A stretch of DNA of 64,000 bases, taken from contig NZ_PNEO01000008.1 in the NCBI RefSeq assembly GCF_002870125.1, positions 157,916 to 221,915 on the forward strand. Reading direction: 5' to 3'. A program made the translations under genes and the position numbers. Shown piece by piece: positions 34,995-43,223 of this stretch. The notes beneath the pieces were generated by a model that was given only the letters and a program-made list of their open reading frames with translations, was not told the DNA's origin and did no database searches. Within the stretch, counting starts at the first letter, position 1, and the number at the start of each line of letters is the position of its first letter. This DNA is from Burkholderia sp. WAC0059. GTDB taxonomy: Bacteria > Pseudomonadota > Gammaproteobacteria > Burkholderiales > Burkholderiaceae.

Positions 34995-35116
34995 CGCTTG
35001 CCTCTCCACTTCGTACGCGTTTGCCCTGTCAATTTCGCAAAAGGCTTCGCGGCGTTCCGTGCGACGGCGCACAGGTGGTGTCGAGTCGAGGCGTACAGAT
35101 TTCCGGGAAAATCCTG

Positions 35117-35152
35117 AAACCCGCGATGGCGCAGCGCTTCGCGGGTTCTTTA
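35117..35152. terminator. Terminator-like hairpin
   Basis: AACCCGCGA (35118-35126) pairs with TCGCGGGTT (35139-35147) around a 12-nt loop, with CTTT following on the plus strand and a T-rich stretch on the minus strand. It is 112 bp past the dmeF stop, and its left flank resembles the sequence just right of attR. Confidence 0.5.
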
Positions 35153-35263
35153 TGCCGGCGATGTCCGCGTGAGTCCGGGGCATGGACGGCCCGCACGCGG
35201 AAGCGCGAACGGTCGTCGATGGTCCGGTAATCGAGTCGCCGGCTCGCGCTTCATCGCACCGTT

Positions 35264-36529
35264 TCAGTTGAGGGCTGCGGGCCGCAGCACTTCCACCGTG
35301 ATATGCGACAGGCCCTTGAGGCGCTGCAGGATTGCGTGATAGAAACGCGAGTCCCGATTCGACCGGTCAGTGGCGACGGACACCACGGCGCTCATATGGC
35401 CGGGGCCGAGCCGCCAGACGTGCAGATCGACGACCCGGTCGCCGTCCGCCTCGATCGCCCGGCGAACGCTGTCGGCAAGACGCCGGTCCGGGTTCACGTC
35501 GAGCAGGATTCCCCCGGTATCGCGCATCAGCCCGTAGGACCAGTTTGCGATGACCAGTGCGCCGATGATGCCGGCAAGCGGGTCCATCCAGAGCCATCCG
35601 AACAGTCGCGCCAGGACGAGCCCGACAATGGCGAGTACGGATACGGCCGTATCGGCCATGACGTGCAGGTAGGCCGACCGGATGTTGTGGTCCCGCGTGG
35701 CGGCATCGTGCGGGCCATGGTGCTCGTGCTCCTCGAATTCGAATTCGTGCTCGTTGCCGTCGAGCAGGACGATCGCCTTGAATTCGTGCGGCTCCGGAAT
35801 TTCTTCCCCCGATTCCAGGTATCCGCCCCGGTCCAGCATGGCGAATATCTGGCGCGTGCCGTCCGGACGGACCGTGGTCACCGAAACGGGCGTGCCAGGC
35901 AACGACCCCGCGGTGGCGGGGGCGAGCCGGAATACCGGCGGCACGCCGTTCTCGAAGATCGATACGTCGAGCATGCCGGACTGGGAGAGAATTTTCCTGG
36001 GCTCTTCGTCGTGACCGTGCCCGTCATGATCGTGACCGTGATGATGGCCGTGGCTGTGCCCGTGATGATCTCCGCCCAGAAGCCATACGCTGGCGAGGTT
36101 GACCAGCAGACCGAGCACGGCGATGGGAATGGCCTCTCCGAAACGGATCGGCACCGGCGACAGGAAGCGCGCGACGGCTTCGTATCCGATCAGCAGCGCA
36201 ATCATCGCGAGCACGATGGCGCTCGAAAATCCCGCCAGGTCGCCGAGCTTGCCCGTCCCGAACACGAAGCGGGCATCGTTTGCGTGCCTGCGTGCGTAGG
36301 TGTAGGCCAGCGCGGCAATCAGCATCGCTCCCGCATGGGTGGACATGTGCAGGCCGTCGGCCACCAGTGCCAGCGAACCGAACGCGCTTCCGCCAACGAT
36401 TTCCGCGACCATCATCGCGCTGCACAGCGCGATGACCGCCCATGTGCGGCGTTCGTTTTCCTTGTGGGCGGCACCGAGGAAAACGTGGTCGTGCCCCGCG
36501 CCGAATGCGGCATCGCTGAAGTCGCTCAT
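35264..36529 (-). CDS. dmeF: CDF family metal efflux protein DmeF
   Basis: The 421-residue protein is a cation diffusion facilitator of the DmeF type: N-terminal HDHVFLGAAHKENERRTW, six membrane segments with metal-site LVADGLHMSTHAGA and HVMADTAVSVLA, a very His-rich loop (GGDHHGHSHGHHHGHDHDGHGHD, in shorter blocks) and a C-terminal cytoplasmic domain. DmeF exports Co2+ and Ni2+ from the cytosol. It lies nine bases downstream of the dmeR repressor gene and is co-transcribed with it. Confidence 0.92.
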   Translation of the reverse strand: MSDFSDAAFGAGHDHVFLGAAHKENERRTWAVIALCSAMMVAEIVGGSAFGSLALVADGLHMSTHAGAMLIAALAYTYARRHANDARFVFGTGKLGDLAGFSSAIVLAMIALLIGYEAVARFLSPVPIRFGEAIPIAVLGLLVNLASVWLLGGDHHGHSHGHHHGHDHDGHGHDEEPRKILSQSGMLDVSIFENGVPPVFRLAPATAGSLPGTPVSVTTVRPDGTRQIFAMLDRGGYLESGEEIPEPHEFKAIVLLDGNEHEFEFEEHEHHGPHDAATRDHNIRSAYLHVMADTAVSVLAIVGLVLARLFGWLWMDPLAGIIGALVIANWSYGLMRDTGGILLDVNPDRRLADSVRRAIEADGDRVVDLHVWRLGPGHMSAVVSVATDRSNRDSRFYHAILQRLKGLSHITVEVLRPAALN

Positions 36530-36538
36530 GCCGGTCTC

Positions 36539-36817
36539 TTATTTGAAGTAGCTATGCACGACCTCGACCAGCAGTTCGGTCGCGCTGCCGCCGTCATGAT
36601 CCTTGCCGCTCTCCGCATCGACCAGATGCGTGCGAATGTGGTCCTCGAGCACCACGGCCAGCAGACCATTCATCGCGCCCCTGCAACTGGCGATTCGTTG
36701 CATGACCTCGTCGCAACCGCTTTCGTCTTCCAGCGCGCGCTCGATAGCCTCGACCTGCCCCTTGATGCGGCGAACCCGGTTCAGCAACTTCTGTTTCTCT
36801 CGAACGGTATGACTCAC
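36539..36817 (-). CDS. dmeR: Metal-sensing repressor DmeR (RcnR/CsoR family)
   Basis: This 92-residue all-helical regulator has the family pattern: MSHTVREKQKLLNRVRRIKGQVEA (split), Cys in the ERALEDESGC segment, ASCRGAMNGL and HIRTHL. Cys and His residues form the Ni/Co site. It should repress dmeRF until metal binds. A CsoR/RcnR-type operator sits 11 bp upstream. Confidence 0.92.
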   Translation of the reverse strand: MSHTVREKQKLLNRVRRIKGQVEAIERALEDESGCDEVMQRIASCRGAMNGLLAVVLEDHIRTHLVDAESGKDHDGGSATELLVEVVHSYFK

Positions 36818-36828
36818 GGCGTCTCCTA

Positions 36829-36847
36829 TATACCCATAGGGGGTATA
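36829..36847. promoter_or_regulatory. DmeR/RcnR-type operator
   Basis: TATACCCATAGGGGGTATA is an interrupted palindrome with the G/C tract flanked by TATA that RcnR/CsoR-family repressors recognise. It lies directly before dmeR and probably overlaps the promoter. Confidence 0.8.
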
Positions 36848-37021
36848 CTATAATCGATTTCGGGTTGCGGGATAACCGGGAGGCGGGGCGGTCCGATGGT
36901 CGGGCAGCCGATGACCGTCGTTTCGCTGCACCCGGTCAAGAAAGCCGCTTCCCGTGCGAAGCGCGCCCGCATGACGGGCGCTTCGCGCCAGATCCTATTT
37001 TTATCGAGCGAGCGACCATTC

Positions 37022-37657
37022 ATGGCGGATATGTCCGACGGCCCCTCCACCCACACCATCGACGGTCCGGATAACCGGGTGCTGTTGCGTCAGGGGCTGT
37101 TACTCGAATACGTCACGCTTGGCTGGAATGTGGTCGGCGTCGTCGTGGTGGGTATGGCCGCATTGGCCGCGCGATCGGTGGCGCTTGCCGGTTTCGGGCT
37201 GGATTCCCTGATCGAGATTTTCGCGTCGATGGTCGTCGTGTGGCACCTGACAGGTGCCGGCGGGCGCAAGGAGAAGCTTGCGCTGCGGTTGATCGGGGCG
37301 GCGTTTCTGGCGCTGGCTGCGTATGTCGTGATCGGGACGGCGTACGTGTTTGCCGTGGGCGGGCGTCCCGCGCCTTCGCCGGTCGGCGCGGCGTGGCTCG
37401 CCGCAACCGTGATGGCGATGCTGCTGCTCGCAAGGGGAAAGCGCGTGGTCGGGCGTCGCCTCGGCAATGCCGTGCTGATCGCCGAATCGCGGGTGACGGT
37501 GATCGATGCGCTGCTGGCGGCGGCCGTGCTGGCCGGCGTTGCGTTGAATGCGCTTGCCGGCTGGTGGTGGGCCGATCCGCTGGCCGGCCTCGTCATCGTC
37601 TACTACGCGGTGACCGAGGGCATCGGGCATTGGAAGGAAGGCCGCGAAGCGGCATGA
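37022..37657 (+). CDS. CDF-like membrane protein without cytoplasmic domain
   Basis: The 211-residue product has six membrane segments and CDF-like motifs (ARSVALAGFGLDSLIEIFAS in helix 2; ESRVTVIDALLAAAVLAG in helix 5), but it ends right after helix 6, so the C-terminal ferredoxin-like domain of CDF proteins is missing. It probably moves a divalent cation or is a degenerate homologue. It is transcribed away from dmeR/dmeF. Translation may start at ATG 37022 or 37031. Confidence 0.75.
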   Translation: MADMSDGPSTHTIDGPDNRVLLRQGLLLEYVTLGWNVVGVVVVGMAALAARSVALAGFGLDSLIEIFASMVVVWHLTGAGGRKEKLALRLIGAAFLALAAYVVIGTAYVFAVGGRPAPSPVGAAWLAATVMAMLLLARGKRVVGRRLGNAVLIAESRVTVIDALLAAAVLAGVALNALAGWWWADPLAGLVIVYYAVTEGIGHWKEGREAA

Positions 37658-37948
37658 AGCGGCATGAAACGGGATTGGGTCAGGCATCGGCGAGGTGGTC
37701 ATGGATCGTTGGCGGGTTGCCGGTGGCGAGCGTCAATTCAGCCCGACGTGCCTGACCATGTCCGGCAATTCAATCGTGAGTGGTCGCCGTCATGGCGAGA
37801 CGCGTATGCCGTGACGGCGGCTGACCGGCTTTGGCTTGACCGGACGCGGCTTCAATTCATGGTCGAGGCGGTCGTCGAACAAGCGTCACGGTTCGTCGAC
37901 GCCGGTATCCCGCCGGTCACCCGGTAGCGTTGCTCACAGGACCTTCGA

Positions 37949-38143
37949 CTGCCCGTAATCGCGTCACCTGCTGCGCGACGGGTCGAAGCGCTCACGGCTG
38001 ACGCTGATGTGGCACAGGATGCTCTCGATCTCGCCAGTCGACACATCGGAAAAGTGCGCCTGATTCTTGAATCCGTCGTCTGGATTCAGTGTCCGCTGAT
38101 CGTTTTCAATGATGTCGGGCTTGACGACGTGCAGGAATTATAA
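37949..38143 (+). pseudogene. Possible oxidoreductase C-terminal remnant
   Basis: A plus-strand frame without start codon reads ADADVAQDALDLASRHIGKVRLILES and ends at TAA 38141. ALDL..SRHIGKV resembles the C-terminal end of medium-chain alcohol dehydrogenases. No upstream part of such a gene is present, so this is probably gene debris. The identification is tentative. Confidence 0.25.
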
Positions 38144-38175
38144 GTAATCCTTCAGATGTCAAAATGGGGACTTGA

Positions 38176-38394
38176 TATAGTCGGCGTCGATGTCGATTTG
38201 TAGGCTCCCGTTCCACCCTTATTCATGGGCAAATCGTGAACGGGAATAGCGACCCAAAAACATTCGACGACATCCTGCATTGCTTCAAACCCGACAATGG
38301 CCTTGGACCAGCGGATAACGTCATTTGGCACGACAACGGCGATGTCTACTTCAATGGAAATTTCGTCGCGAACTTCCACGATTGGGCCAATTAA
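38176..38394 (+). pseudogene. Possible polymorphic toxin C-terminal remnant
   Basis: A frame following a stop at 38173 encodes GNSDPKTFDDILHCFKPDNG and then DNVIWHDNGDVYFNGNFVAN and HDW, ending TAA at 38392. Asn/Asp/Gly-rich HDNGDVYFNG...HDW segments resemble toxin tips of Rhs/CDI-type proteins. There is no secretion or repeat domain, and base use is A+T-richer than nearby. The DUF4279 gene 24 bp downstream would be its immunity partner. Confidence 0.4.
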
Positions 38395-38418
38395 CAGGAC
38401 CAAGGATCAGGATTGCCG

Positions 38419-38838
38419 ATGACAGACCGTCAACTCGCGCACGCAACGTTTCATGTCATGGGTGACTCGGTGGTGCCTGCGTTCTGGACCGACTACTTTG
38501 ACGTCAAACCGGATACGGCCATTACGAAGGGTGAGCCCTTTATTACGCCATCCGGCAGGATCAGCCGCACGCCAGGTAGGGTCAGGTTGTGGGGCTTCGG
38601 CAGCAAACCATTCGTTCACAGCGACGCACTCGAACCGCACCTGCGCTATCTGACAGACCGACTGAACCTCACGCGGCCGGGCCTTCGCGAACTGCTGGAG
38701 CGCGAAGGGGTCAAGGCGCGGTTTTGGTGCTACTGGGACAACGCGACCGGCGACCGCGTGCCCGACGTGCCTGACGACATCCGCGCGATGATGGAATTCC
38801 TGGGCGGCGTAGTCGAAATTGACGAGTATCGGTGGTAG
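38419..38838 (+). CDS. DUF4279 immunity-like protein
   Basis: The 139-residue product begins with ATFHVMGDSVVPAFWTDYFDVKPD and TKGEPF, the DUF4279 pattern seen in small proteins often encoded beside polymorphic toxins. It is soluble, with many Trp and Arg residues. The immediate upstream toxin-like remnant supports an immunity role, now possibly orphaned. The start is the ATG after CCG. Confidence 0.65.
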   Translation: MTDRQLAHATFHVMGDSVVPAFWTDYFDVKPDTAITKGEPFITPSGRISRTPGRVRLWGFGSKPFVHSDALEPHLRYLTDRLNLTRPGLRELLEREGVKARFWCYWDNATGDRVPDVPDDIRAMMEFLGGVVEIDEYRW

Positions 38839-38981
38839 TTCGGTCTGCCGGGGGGGGACGCAGTCGTTAGCCCGGCCCTGTGTTGCGTGCAGGCTTGTCA
38901 GGGGGAAGCCCAGTCTTGACGCTCCCCCCGTTCTGCGCCACTATCTCATTTTTATAATAGTTCTTATTCTCACTGTTCCCG

Positions 38982-40229
38982 ATGAGTTTACCCCTACCTG
39001 CCCGGCCGTCGCGCTGGTGGCTCAGGGCGCTCGCTGTCGTAGGCCCGGGGGTGGTCGTGATGCTGGCCGACACGGATGCCGGCAGCGTCATCACCGCGGC
39101 GCAAAGCGGTGCCCAATGGGGGTACCGGCTGCTGCTGCCGCAACTGCTCCTCATTCCCGTCCTGTTCATCATTCAGGAACTGACCGTTCGCCTCGGCGTC
39201 GTCACCGGCAAGGGTCACGGCGATCTGATCAAACATCATTTCGGTTTGCGCTGGGCGTGGCTGTCGGTGGGCACGCTGATGCTCGCCTGCCTCGGTGCGC
39301 TGCTATCGGAAATGAGCGGGCTGGCCGGCGTCGGCCTGATGTACGGCATTCCCTCCTGGCTGACGTTGACGGTCGTGGTCGTCGGGTTGTCCTGGATGGT
39401 TTACACCGGGTCGTACCTGTCGGTAGAGCGGGTCGCCCTTCTGCTCGGCGCTTTCGAACTGGTGTTCCTCGTGGTGGCCTGGCGCGCCCATCCCGACGTT
39501 GCGACCGTGCGCGCCCAGCTCGTCGACATGCCGCTCGGCAACCACGACTATCTGTTCCTGCTGTCGGCCAACATCGGCGCGGTCATCATGCCGTGGATGG
39601 TGTTTTATCAGCAGTCGGCCGTGGTGGAGAAGAGGCTCGGCCCCGGAGATTTGCGCGCCGCCCGGTGGGACACCGCGATCGGCGCGGTGTTGACCCAACT
39701 GATCATGTCGGCGGTGCTGATCGTCACGGGGGCGACGCTCGCGCGTTCCGGCTCGAACAGGCCGCTCGACACCGTGCAGCAGATCGGCGACGCCATCACG
39801 CCGTTCCTCGGCGTGCAGAGCGGCAAGCTGCTGTTCGGCATGGGCATGGGCATGGTCGGCGCGGCGCTCGTGGCCGCGATCGTCGTGACGCTGACCGCGG
39901 CGCGCGCACTGGGCGAAATATTGGGGTATCGGCACACGCTCGAGCACAAGCCGCGCGAGGCGCCGTGGTTTTACGCCACCTATACGCTGGTGCTGATCGC
40001 CGCTGCGTTCATCACGGGCTCCGGTGCGAACCTGGTCTCGCTGGGCGTCGGCGTGCAGGTGATGAACGCGCTGCTGCTGCCGATCGTCCTCGGTTTCCTG
40101 TATCTGCTCGCCCGGCGTCTGCCCGAGTCGTATCGACTGGGGAAGGGTTACGGGTGGGTGGCTTGCATGCTGATCGTCGTGACGGTCGGCCTTGGCTTGT
40201 ACTCCGGGATTGCGGGTATGTTTTCCTGA
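38982..40229 (+). CDS. Non-canonical Nramp family transporter
   Basis: The 415-residue membrane protein follows the Nramp/MntH pattern with 11 hydrophobic segments. Two hallmarks differ: the helix 1 DPGN motif is replaced by DTDAGS (ADTDAGSVITAAQSGAQWGY), and the helix 6 MPH motif by MPW (AVIMPWMVFYQQSA). These residues bind Mn2+/Fe2+ in MntH, so the substrate may differ, for example Mg2+ as in NRMT-type homologues. It is monocistronic with no riboswitch seen. Confidence 0.85.
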   Translation: MSLPLPARPSRWWLRALAVVGPGVVVMLADTDAGSVITAAQSGAQWGYRLLLPQLLLIPVLFIIQELTVRLGVVTGKGHGDLIKHHFGLRWAWLSVGTLMLACLGALLSEMSGLAGVGLMYGIPSWLTLTVVVVGLSWMVYTGSYLSVERVALLLGAFELVFLVVAWRAHPDVATVRAQLVDMPLGNHDYLFLLSANIGAVIMPWMVFYQQSAVVEKRLGPGDLRAARWDTAIGAVLTQLIMSAVLIVTGATLARSGSNRPLDTVQQIGDAITPFLGVQSGKLLFGMGMGMVGAALVAAIVVTLTAARALGEILGYRHTLEHKPREAPWFYATYTLVLIAAAFITGSGANLVSLGVGVQVMNALLLPIVLGFLYLLARRLPESYRLGKGYGWVACMLIVVTVGLGLYSGIAGMFS

Positions 40230-40281
40230 GGGCGGCACAAGAAGCTGATCGGCCGCGCCGCCTCGTGTAGCACGACGTTCC

Positions 40282-40311
40282 GCATGCCCGACGGGTTCGT
40301 GTCGGGCATGC
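40282..40311. repeat. Strong 11-bp hairpin after the Nramp gene
   Basis: GCATGCCCGAC (40282-40292) and GTCGGGCATGC (40301-40311) are perfect inverted repeats around GGGTTCGT. There is no T-run, so it is either a factor-assisted terminator or an RNA-stabilising hairpin between the Nramp gene and the next gene. Confidence 0.6.
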
Positions 40312-40344
40312 CCCGCAAGACAAAGAAAAAGACGGAGGAAGGAG

Positions 40345-40659
40345 ATGGCGGAGAGCCACATGAAAAACGGCCGCGTGGCCGCGAGAATATTCGCCCTCAT
40401 TCGATGCACCAGTCTGGCGGCACTGCTGGCCGTCACCGGCACGGCTCACGCCGGCCAGCCGTCTCCCGACGAATCCCAATTGCAGGAGCACGGCCATTAC
40501 GTGAACCGCGAGGGGCATGTGGTGCACTCGCCGGCGCATTCGCGCAACGGCAAGGTGCCCGTCGGCGCGACGGCGAAGTGCGGGGACGGCACGTACAGTT
40601 TCAGCCAGCATCACGCCGGGACCTGCTCGCATCACCACGGTGTGGCGGAGTGGGAGTAG
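40345..40659 (+). CDS. DUF3761 secreted protein
   Basis: The 104-residue product has a signal peptide (ending THAHAG-like, ...TGTAHAG) and a mature region with GHYVNREGHVVHSPA and CGDGTYSFSQHHAGTCSHHHGVAEW, the DUF3761 signature with two Cys and many His. It is probably periplasmic and may bind metal. A GGAGGAAGGAG site immediately precedes the ATG. Confidence 0.85.
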   Translation: MAESHMKNGRVAARIFALIRCTSLAALLAVTGTAHAGQPSPDESQLQEHGHYVNREGHVVHSPAHSRNGKVPVGATAKCGDGTYSFSQHHAGTCSHHHGVAEWE

Positions 40660-40720
40660 CGCCCAGGCAACGCGAACGGTACCGGGCGGCGAGACCCGGC
40701 CGCGAAATCATTCGGTTCGC

Positions 40721-41110
40721 CTACCGCGCCGCCTCTACTCCCCGAAGCCGCTCCGCGAAGTGCACCAAATCGGGGGCCAGCGTCGACGCCGGCTGACGGC
40801 TCGCGACGGACAGCACGCGCTCGCGCGTCTCGTCCCGCCATCCTTCGGCGGCCGCCAGCGCCTTGATCAACCGGATCAGTTCGGCGCGCGCTCTTCGCGC
40901 TTTACCCAGCTCTCCGGCAGGCGGTCCGGAGCGCACCGGACGACATGGCGCATTCCGCAGGTAATCGATGATCTCGTACTGGTGCTCGGCCACGAGCGCG
41001 CGCAGCGCGTCGCGCGAACCGGCGGGCCCGACCATCTCCAGCGTGTCGCCGCGGGGATGCAGTGCGAGACCCGCCGCGCTCGCGAGATCGATCACCTGTT
41101 GAGCATCCAT
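40721..41110 (-). CDS. Hypothetical protein with TubC_N-like domain
   Basis: Residues 1-50 (VIDLASAAGLALHPRGDTLEMVGPAGSRDAL... EIIDYLR) resemble the TubC N-terminal docking fold: two helices and a beta hairpin with a D/G...L.L.GP core. The remaining 75 residues are helical and Arg/Ala-rich. No NRPS/PKS gene adjoins it, so it is probably not a docking domain in function. The 129-residue product has no signal peptide. Confidence 0.6.
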   Translation of the reverse strand: MDAQQVIDLASAAGLALHPRGDTLEMVGPAGSRDALRALVAEHQYEIIDYLRNAPCRPVRSGPPAGELGKARRARAELIRLIKALAAAEGWRDETRERVLSVASRQPASTLAPDLVHFAERLRGVEAAR

Positions 41111-41203
41111 GTCCGACTCCTTCCGCTCGTTCCAGACGCCGGGTGCGGGCAGATTCGCGTCCGGAATCCTCCGGTCACCCGAAAAGTCATGCTACACGAG
41201 AAA

Positions 41204-41231
41204 TAAAAACCCTCGCAGGCCTGCCGGTTTT
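41204..41231 (-). terminator. Terminator of the esterase gene
   Basis: Read on the minus strand, AAAACC pairs with GGTTTT around a GCAGGCCTGC palindrome, and TTTTTATTT follows. It lies about 50 bp past the esterase stop. Confidence 0.65.
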
Positions 41232-41280
41232 GTCTCCTCGTCCTGCCGGAGCGGTTGTGCCGGGCGCGCGGCTCATGAAC

Positions 41281-42441
41281 CTATGAACGATAGGCGGCGT
41301 CACGCACGTCGAGCGTGAACCGGCCGGACATGCCCTCGAACGCGGTGTTGGTCAGTGCGACGACGCTCAGCGCCTGCCGCGGATCGACGAACCAGCTATG
41401 TCCGTACGCGCCGCCCCACGCGAACGTACCCGGCGATTGGGGCGTCGCGGCGGCGGCCGGATCGACGAGCACCGACGCACCGTAGCCGAAGCCCCATCCG
41501 GGGCCGATCGTCTCGGGCTGGACGCCGACCTGGTCGGTCGTCATCTGCGCGACGGTCTGCGTTTCGAGCAGTCCGTCGCCGCCCTTGCGCAGGCATTCGA
41601 GCAGCCGCAGGAAATCGCTCGCCGTACCGACCATGCCCGCGCCGCCGGACGGCCAGGCCGACGGGTTCAGCGCGCGGCCCGGAGCGAACGAAAGGATGCC
41701 GCCCGACGACGGATGCGCGAGTTCGGCGTGCGCGGGCATGCGGGTGGGCTCGGGGACGGCGTCGCCGTAAGGCGCGGCGAGGCGTGCCGATTGGCCGGCC
41801 GGCACGACGAAGCCGGTATCGGTCATGCCGAGCGGTTCGGCGATCAGTTCGTCGATCATCTGCGGTAGCGGGCGGCCACCGGCCGCCGCGACGACCGCGC
41901 CGAGCACGTCGATCGCGAGCGAATAGCGCCACGCACTGCCGGGCGCGTAAGACAGCGGCGCGGTGGCAAGCCGGCGCAGGTTTTCGTCGAGGTCGACGTC
42001 CGCGTCGTCGAGCCCGTCCGACACGCCGTGGGCGTGCCACGCGGACGTCTCCGGTTCGAGGAAGCCGTAGGTGAGCCCCGCCGTATGCGTGAGCAGATGG
42101 CGGATCGTGATGACGGGCTCGCTGCCGTCGGCGAGCCGGGGCCGGAAGGCGGGCAGCCATTGCGTGACCGGCGCGTCGAGTCGAAGTACGCGCCGCTCGA
42201 CGAGCCGCAGCGCGGCGGTCGAGACGATCGGTTTGGTCAGCGACGCCAGCCGGAAGATCGCATCCTCGCGCATCGGCGTGCCGGCCTCGCGGTCTGCGAA
42301 ACCGGCTGCGCGGCGGTAGACGGGTTCGCCGTCTCGCGCGACGAGCACGACGGCGCCGACAAGGCGCCGCCCGGCAAGCGCGCTGTCGATGGCGGCGTCG
42401 AGCGCGGCGGAGCGCGCGGGTGAAGCGGGGGAGCCAGACAC
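41281..42441 (-). CDS. EstB-like serine esterase / class C beta-lactamase family
   Basis: The 386-residue protein has the beta-lactamase-fold esterase motifs: SxxK as SLTK in FRLASLTKPIV (nucleophile Ser), YSL tyrosine in SAWRYSLAIDVLG and the WGGAYGHSWFVDP block near the end. It closely follows the pattern of EstB of Burkholderia gladioli, a cytoplasmic esterase with little lactamase activity. There is no signal peptide. A TetR-family gene is divergent and 75 bp away, so it likely controls this gene. Confidence 0.87.
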   Translation of the reverse strand: MSGSPASPARSAALDAAIDSALAGRRLVGAVVLVARDGEPVYRRAAGFADREAGTPMREDAIFRLASLTKPIVSTAALRLVERRVLRLDAPVTQWLPAFRPRLADGSEPVITIRHLLTHTAGLTYGFLEPETSAWHAHGVSDGLDDADVDLDENLRRLATAPLSYAPGSAWRYSLAIDVLGAVVAAAGGRPLPQMIDELIAEPLGMTDTGFVVPAGQSARLAAPYGDAVPEPTRMPAHAELAHPSSGGILSFAPGRALNPSAWPSGGAGMVGTASDFLRLLECLRKGGDGLLETQTVAQMTTDQVGVQPETIGPGWGFGYGASVLVDPAAAATPQSPGTFAWGGAYGHSWFVDPRQALSVVALTNTAFEGMSGRFTLDVRDAAYRS

Positions 42442-42516
42442 GGGGAATCTCCTATAATCACAATGACCGTTCCGGAAATCTACGCGGATGCCGGATTAAT
42501 TTCAAGAGTGATCGTT

Positions 42517-43158
42517 ATGAAAAATAGTCCGATGCCGGCGCGTTCCCGCGGCCGGCCGCGCGGTTTCGACCGCGATGCCGCGCTGGCCGATGCGATGCGG
42601 ACGTTCTGGAAGTACGGCTACGAAGGGGCGTCCATCGCCGACCTGACCGGGGCGATGGGCATCACGCCGCAAAGCCTCTATGCGGCGTTTCGCTCGAAGG
42701 CTGATCTGTATCGCGAGGCGCTGGACCGTTATCGGACCAGTGTCGGCGGCGCGATATTCGAATCGTTCCAGGCGGAGCCGGAGGCCGTAGCGGCGTTCGG
42801 CAATCTGCTGCGCGAGTCGGCGAGGGCGTTTTGCCGGCGCGGCCGGCCGCGCGGCTGCATGGTGTCGACGGGCGTGCTGACGTGCGCGGCCGAGCACGCG
42901 GAGATTGCCGCGCACGTCGCGGGGTTGCGCGGCGCCACGATCGCCGCGTTCGAGGCGAGGGTCCGGCGCGCGATCGGGGCGGGCGAGCTGCGCTCCGACA
43001 CCGACGCGGCGGCGCTTGCCCGCTACGTCGGCGCGGTGGTTCAGGGGATGTCGGTGCAGGCGCGCGACGGCGCGAAGGAGGCCGAACTCGCGGCCGTCGC
43101 GGAGATGGCGGCCGCGACCGTGGCGGGCTACGGCGTCGTGCGGCGCGTGGCCGTGTAG
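42517..43158 (+). CDS. TetR family regulator
   Basis: The 213-residue repressor has an N-terminal TetR helix-turn-helix (ASIADLTGAMGITPQSLYAAFRSK) and a C-terminal ligand domain with CMVSTGVLTCA, typical of the AcrR/ComR-like group. It is divergent from the esterase gene with a short shared promoter gap including a TATAAT box at 42453-42458. Start at the ATG before KNSPMP; an upstream ATG at 42463 is possible. Confidence 0.88.
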   Translation: MKNSPMPARSRGRPRGFDRDAALADAMRTFWKYGYEGASIADLTGAMGITPQSLYAAFRSKADLYREALDRYRTSVGGAIFESFQAEPEAVAAFGNLLRESARAFCRRGRPRGCMVSTGVLTCAAEHAEIAAHVAGLRGATIAAFEARVRRAIGAGELRSDTDAAALARYVGAVVQGMSVQARDGAKEAELAAVAEMAAATVAGYGVVRRVAV

Positions 43159-43223
43159 GCGCGGAATCCGGCGGGTCGCGAGCGGAGTGCGACCATGCGT
43201 CCGCGCGCGGCCCGCCTGTCTCG

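Noticed and set aside
41281..42441. Functional AmpC beta-lactamase
   Set aside because: The protein has the family serine motif but lacks a signal peptide and follows the EstB esterase pattern, so resistance function was not assigned.
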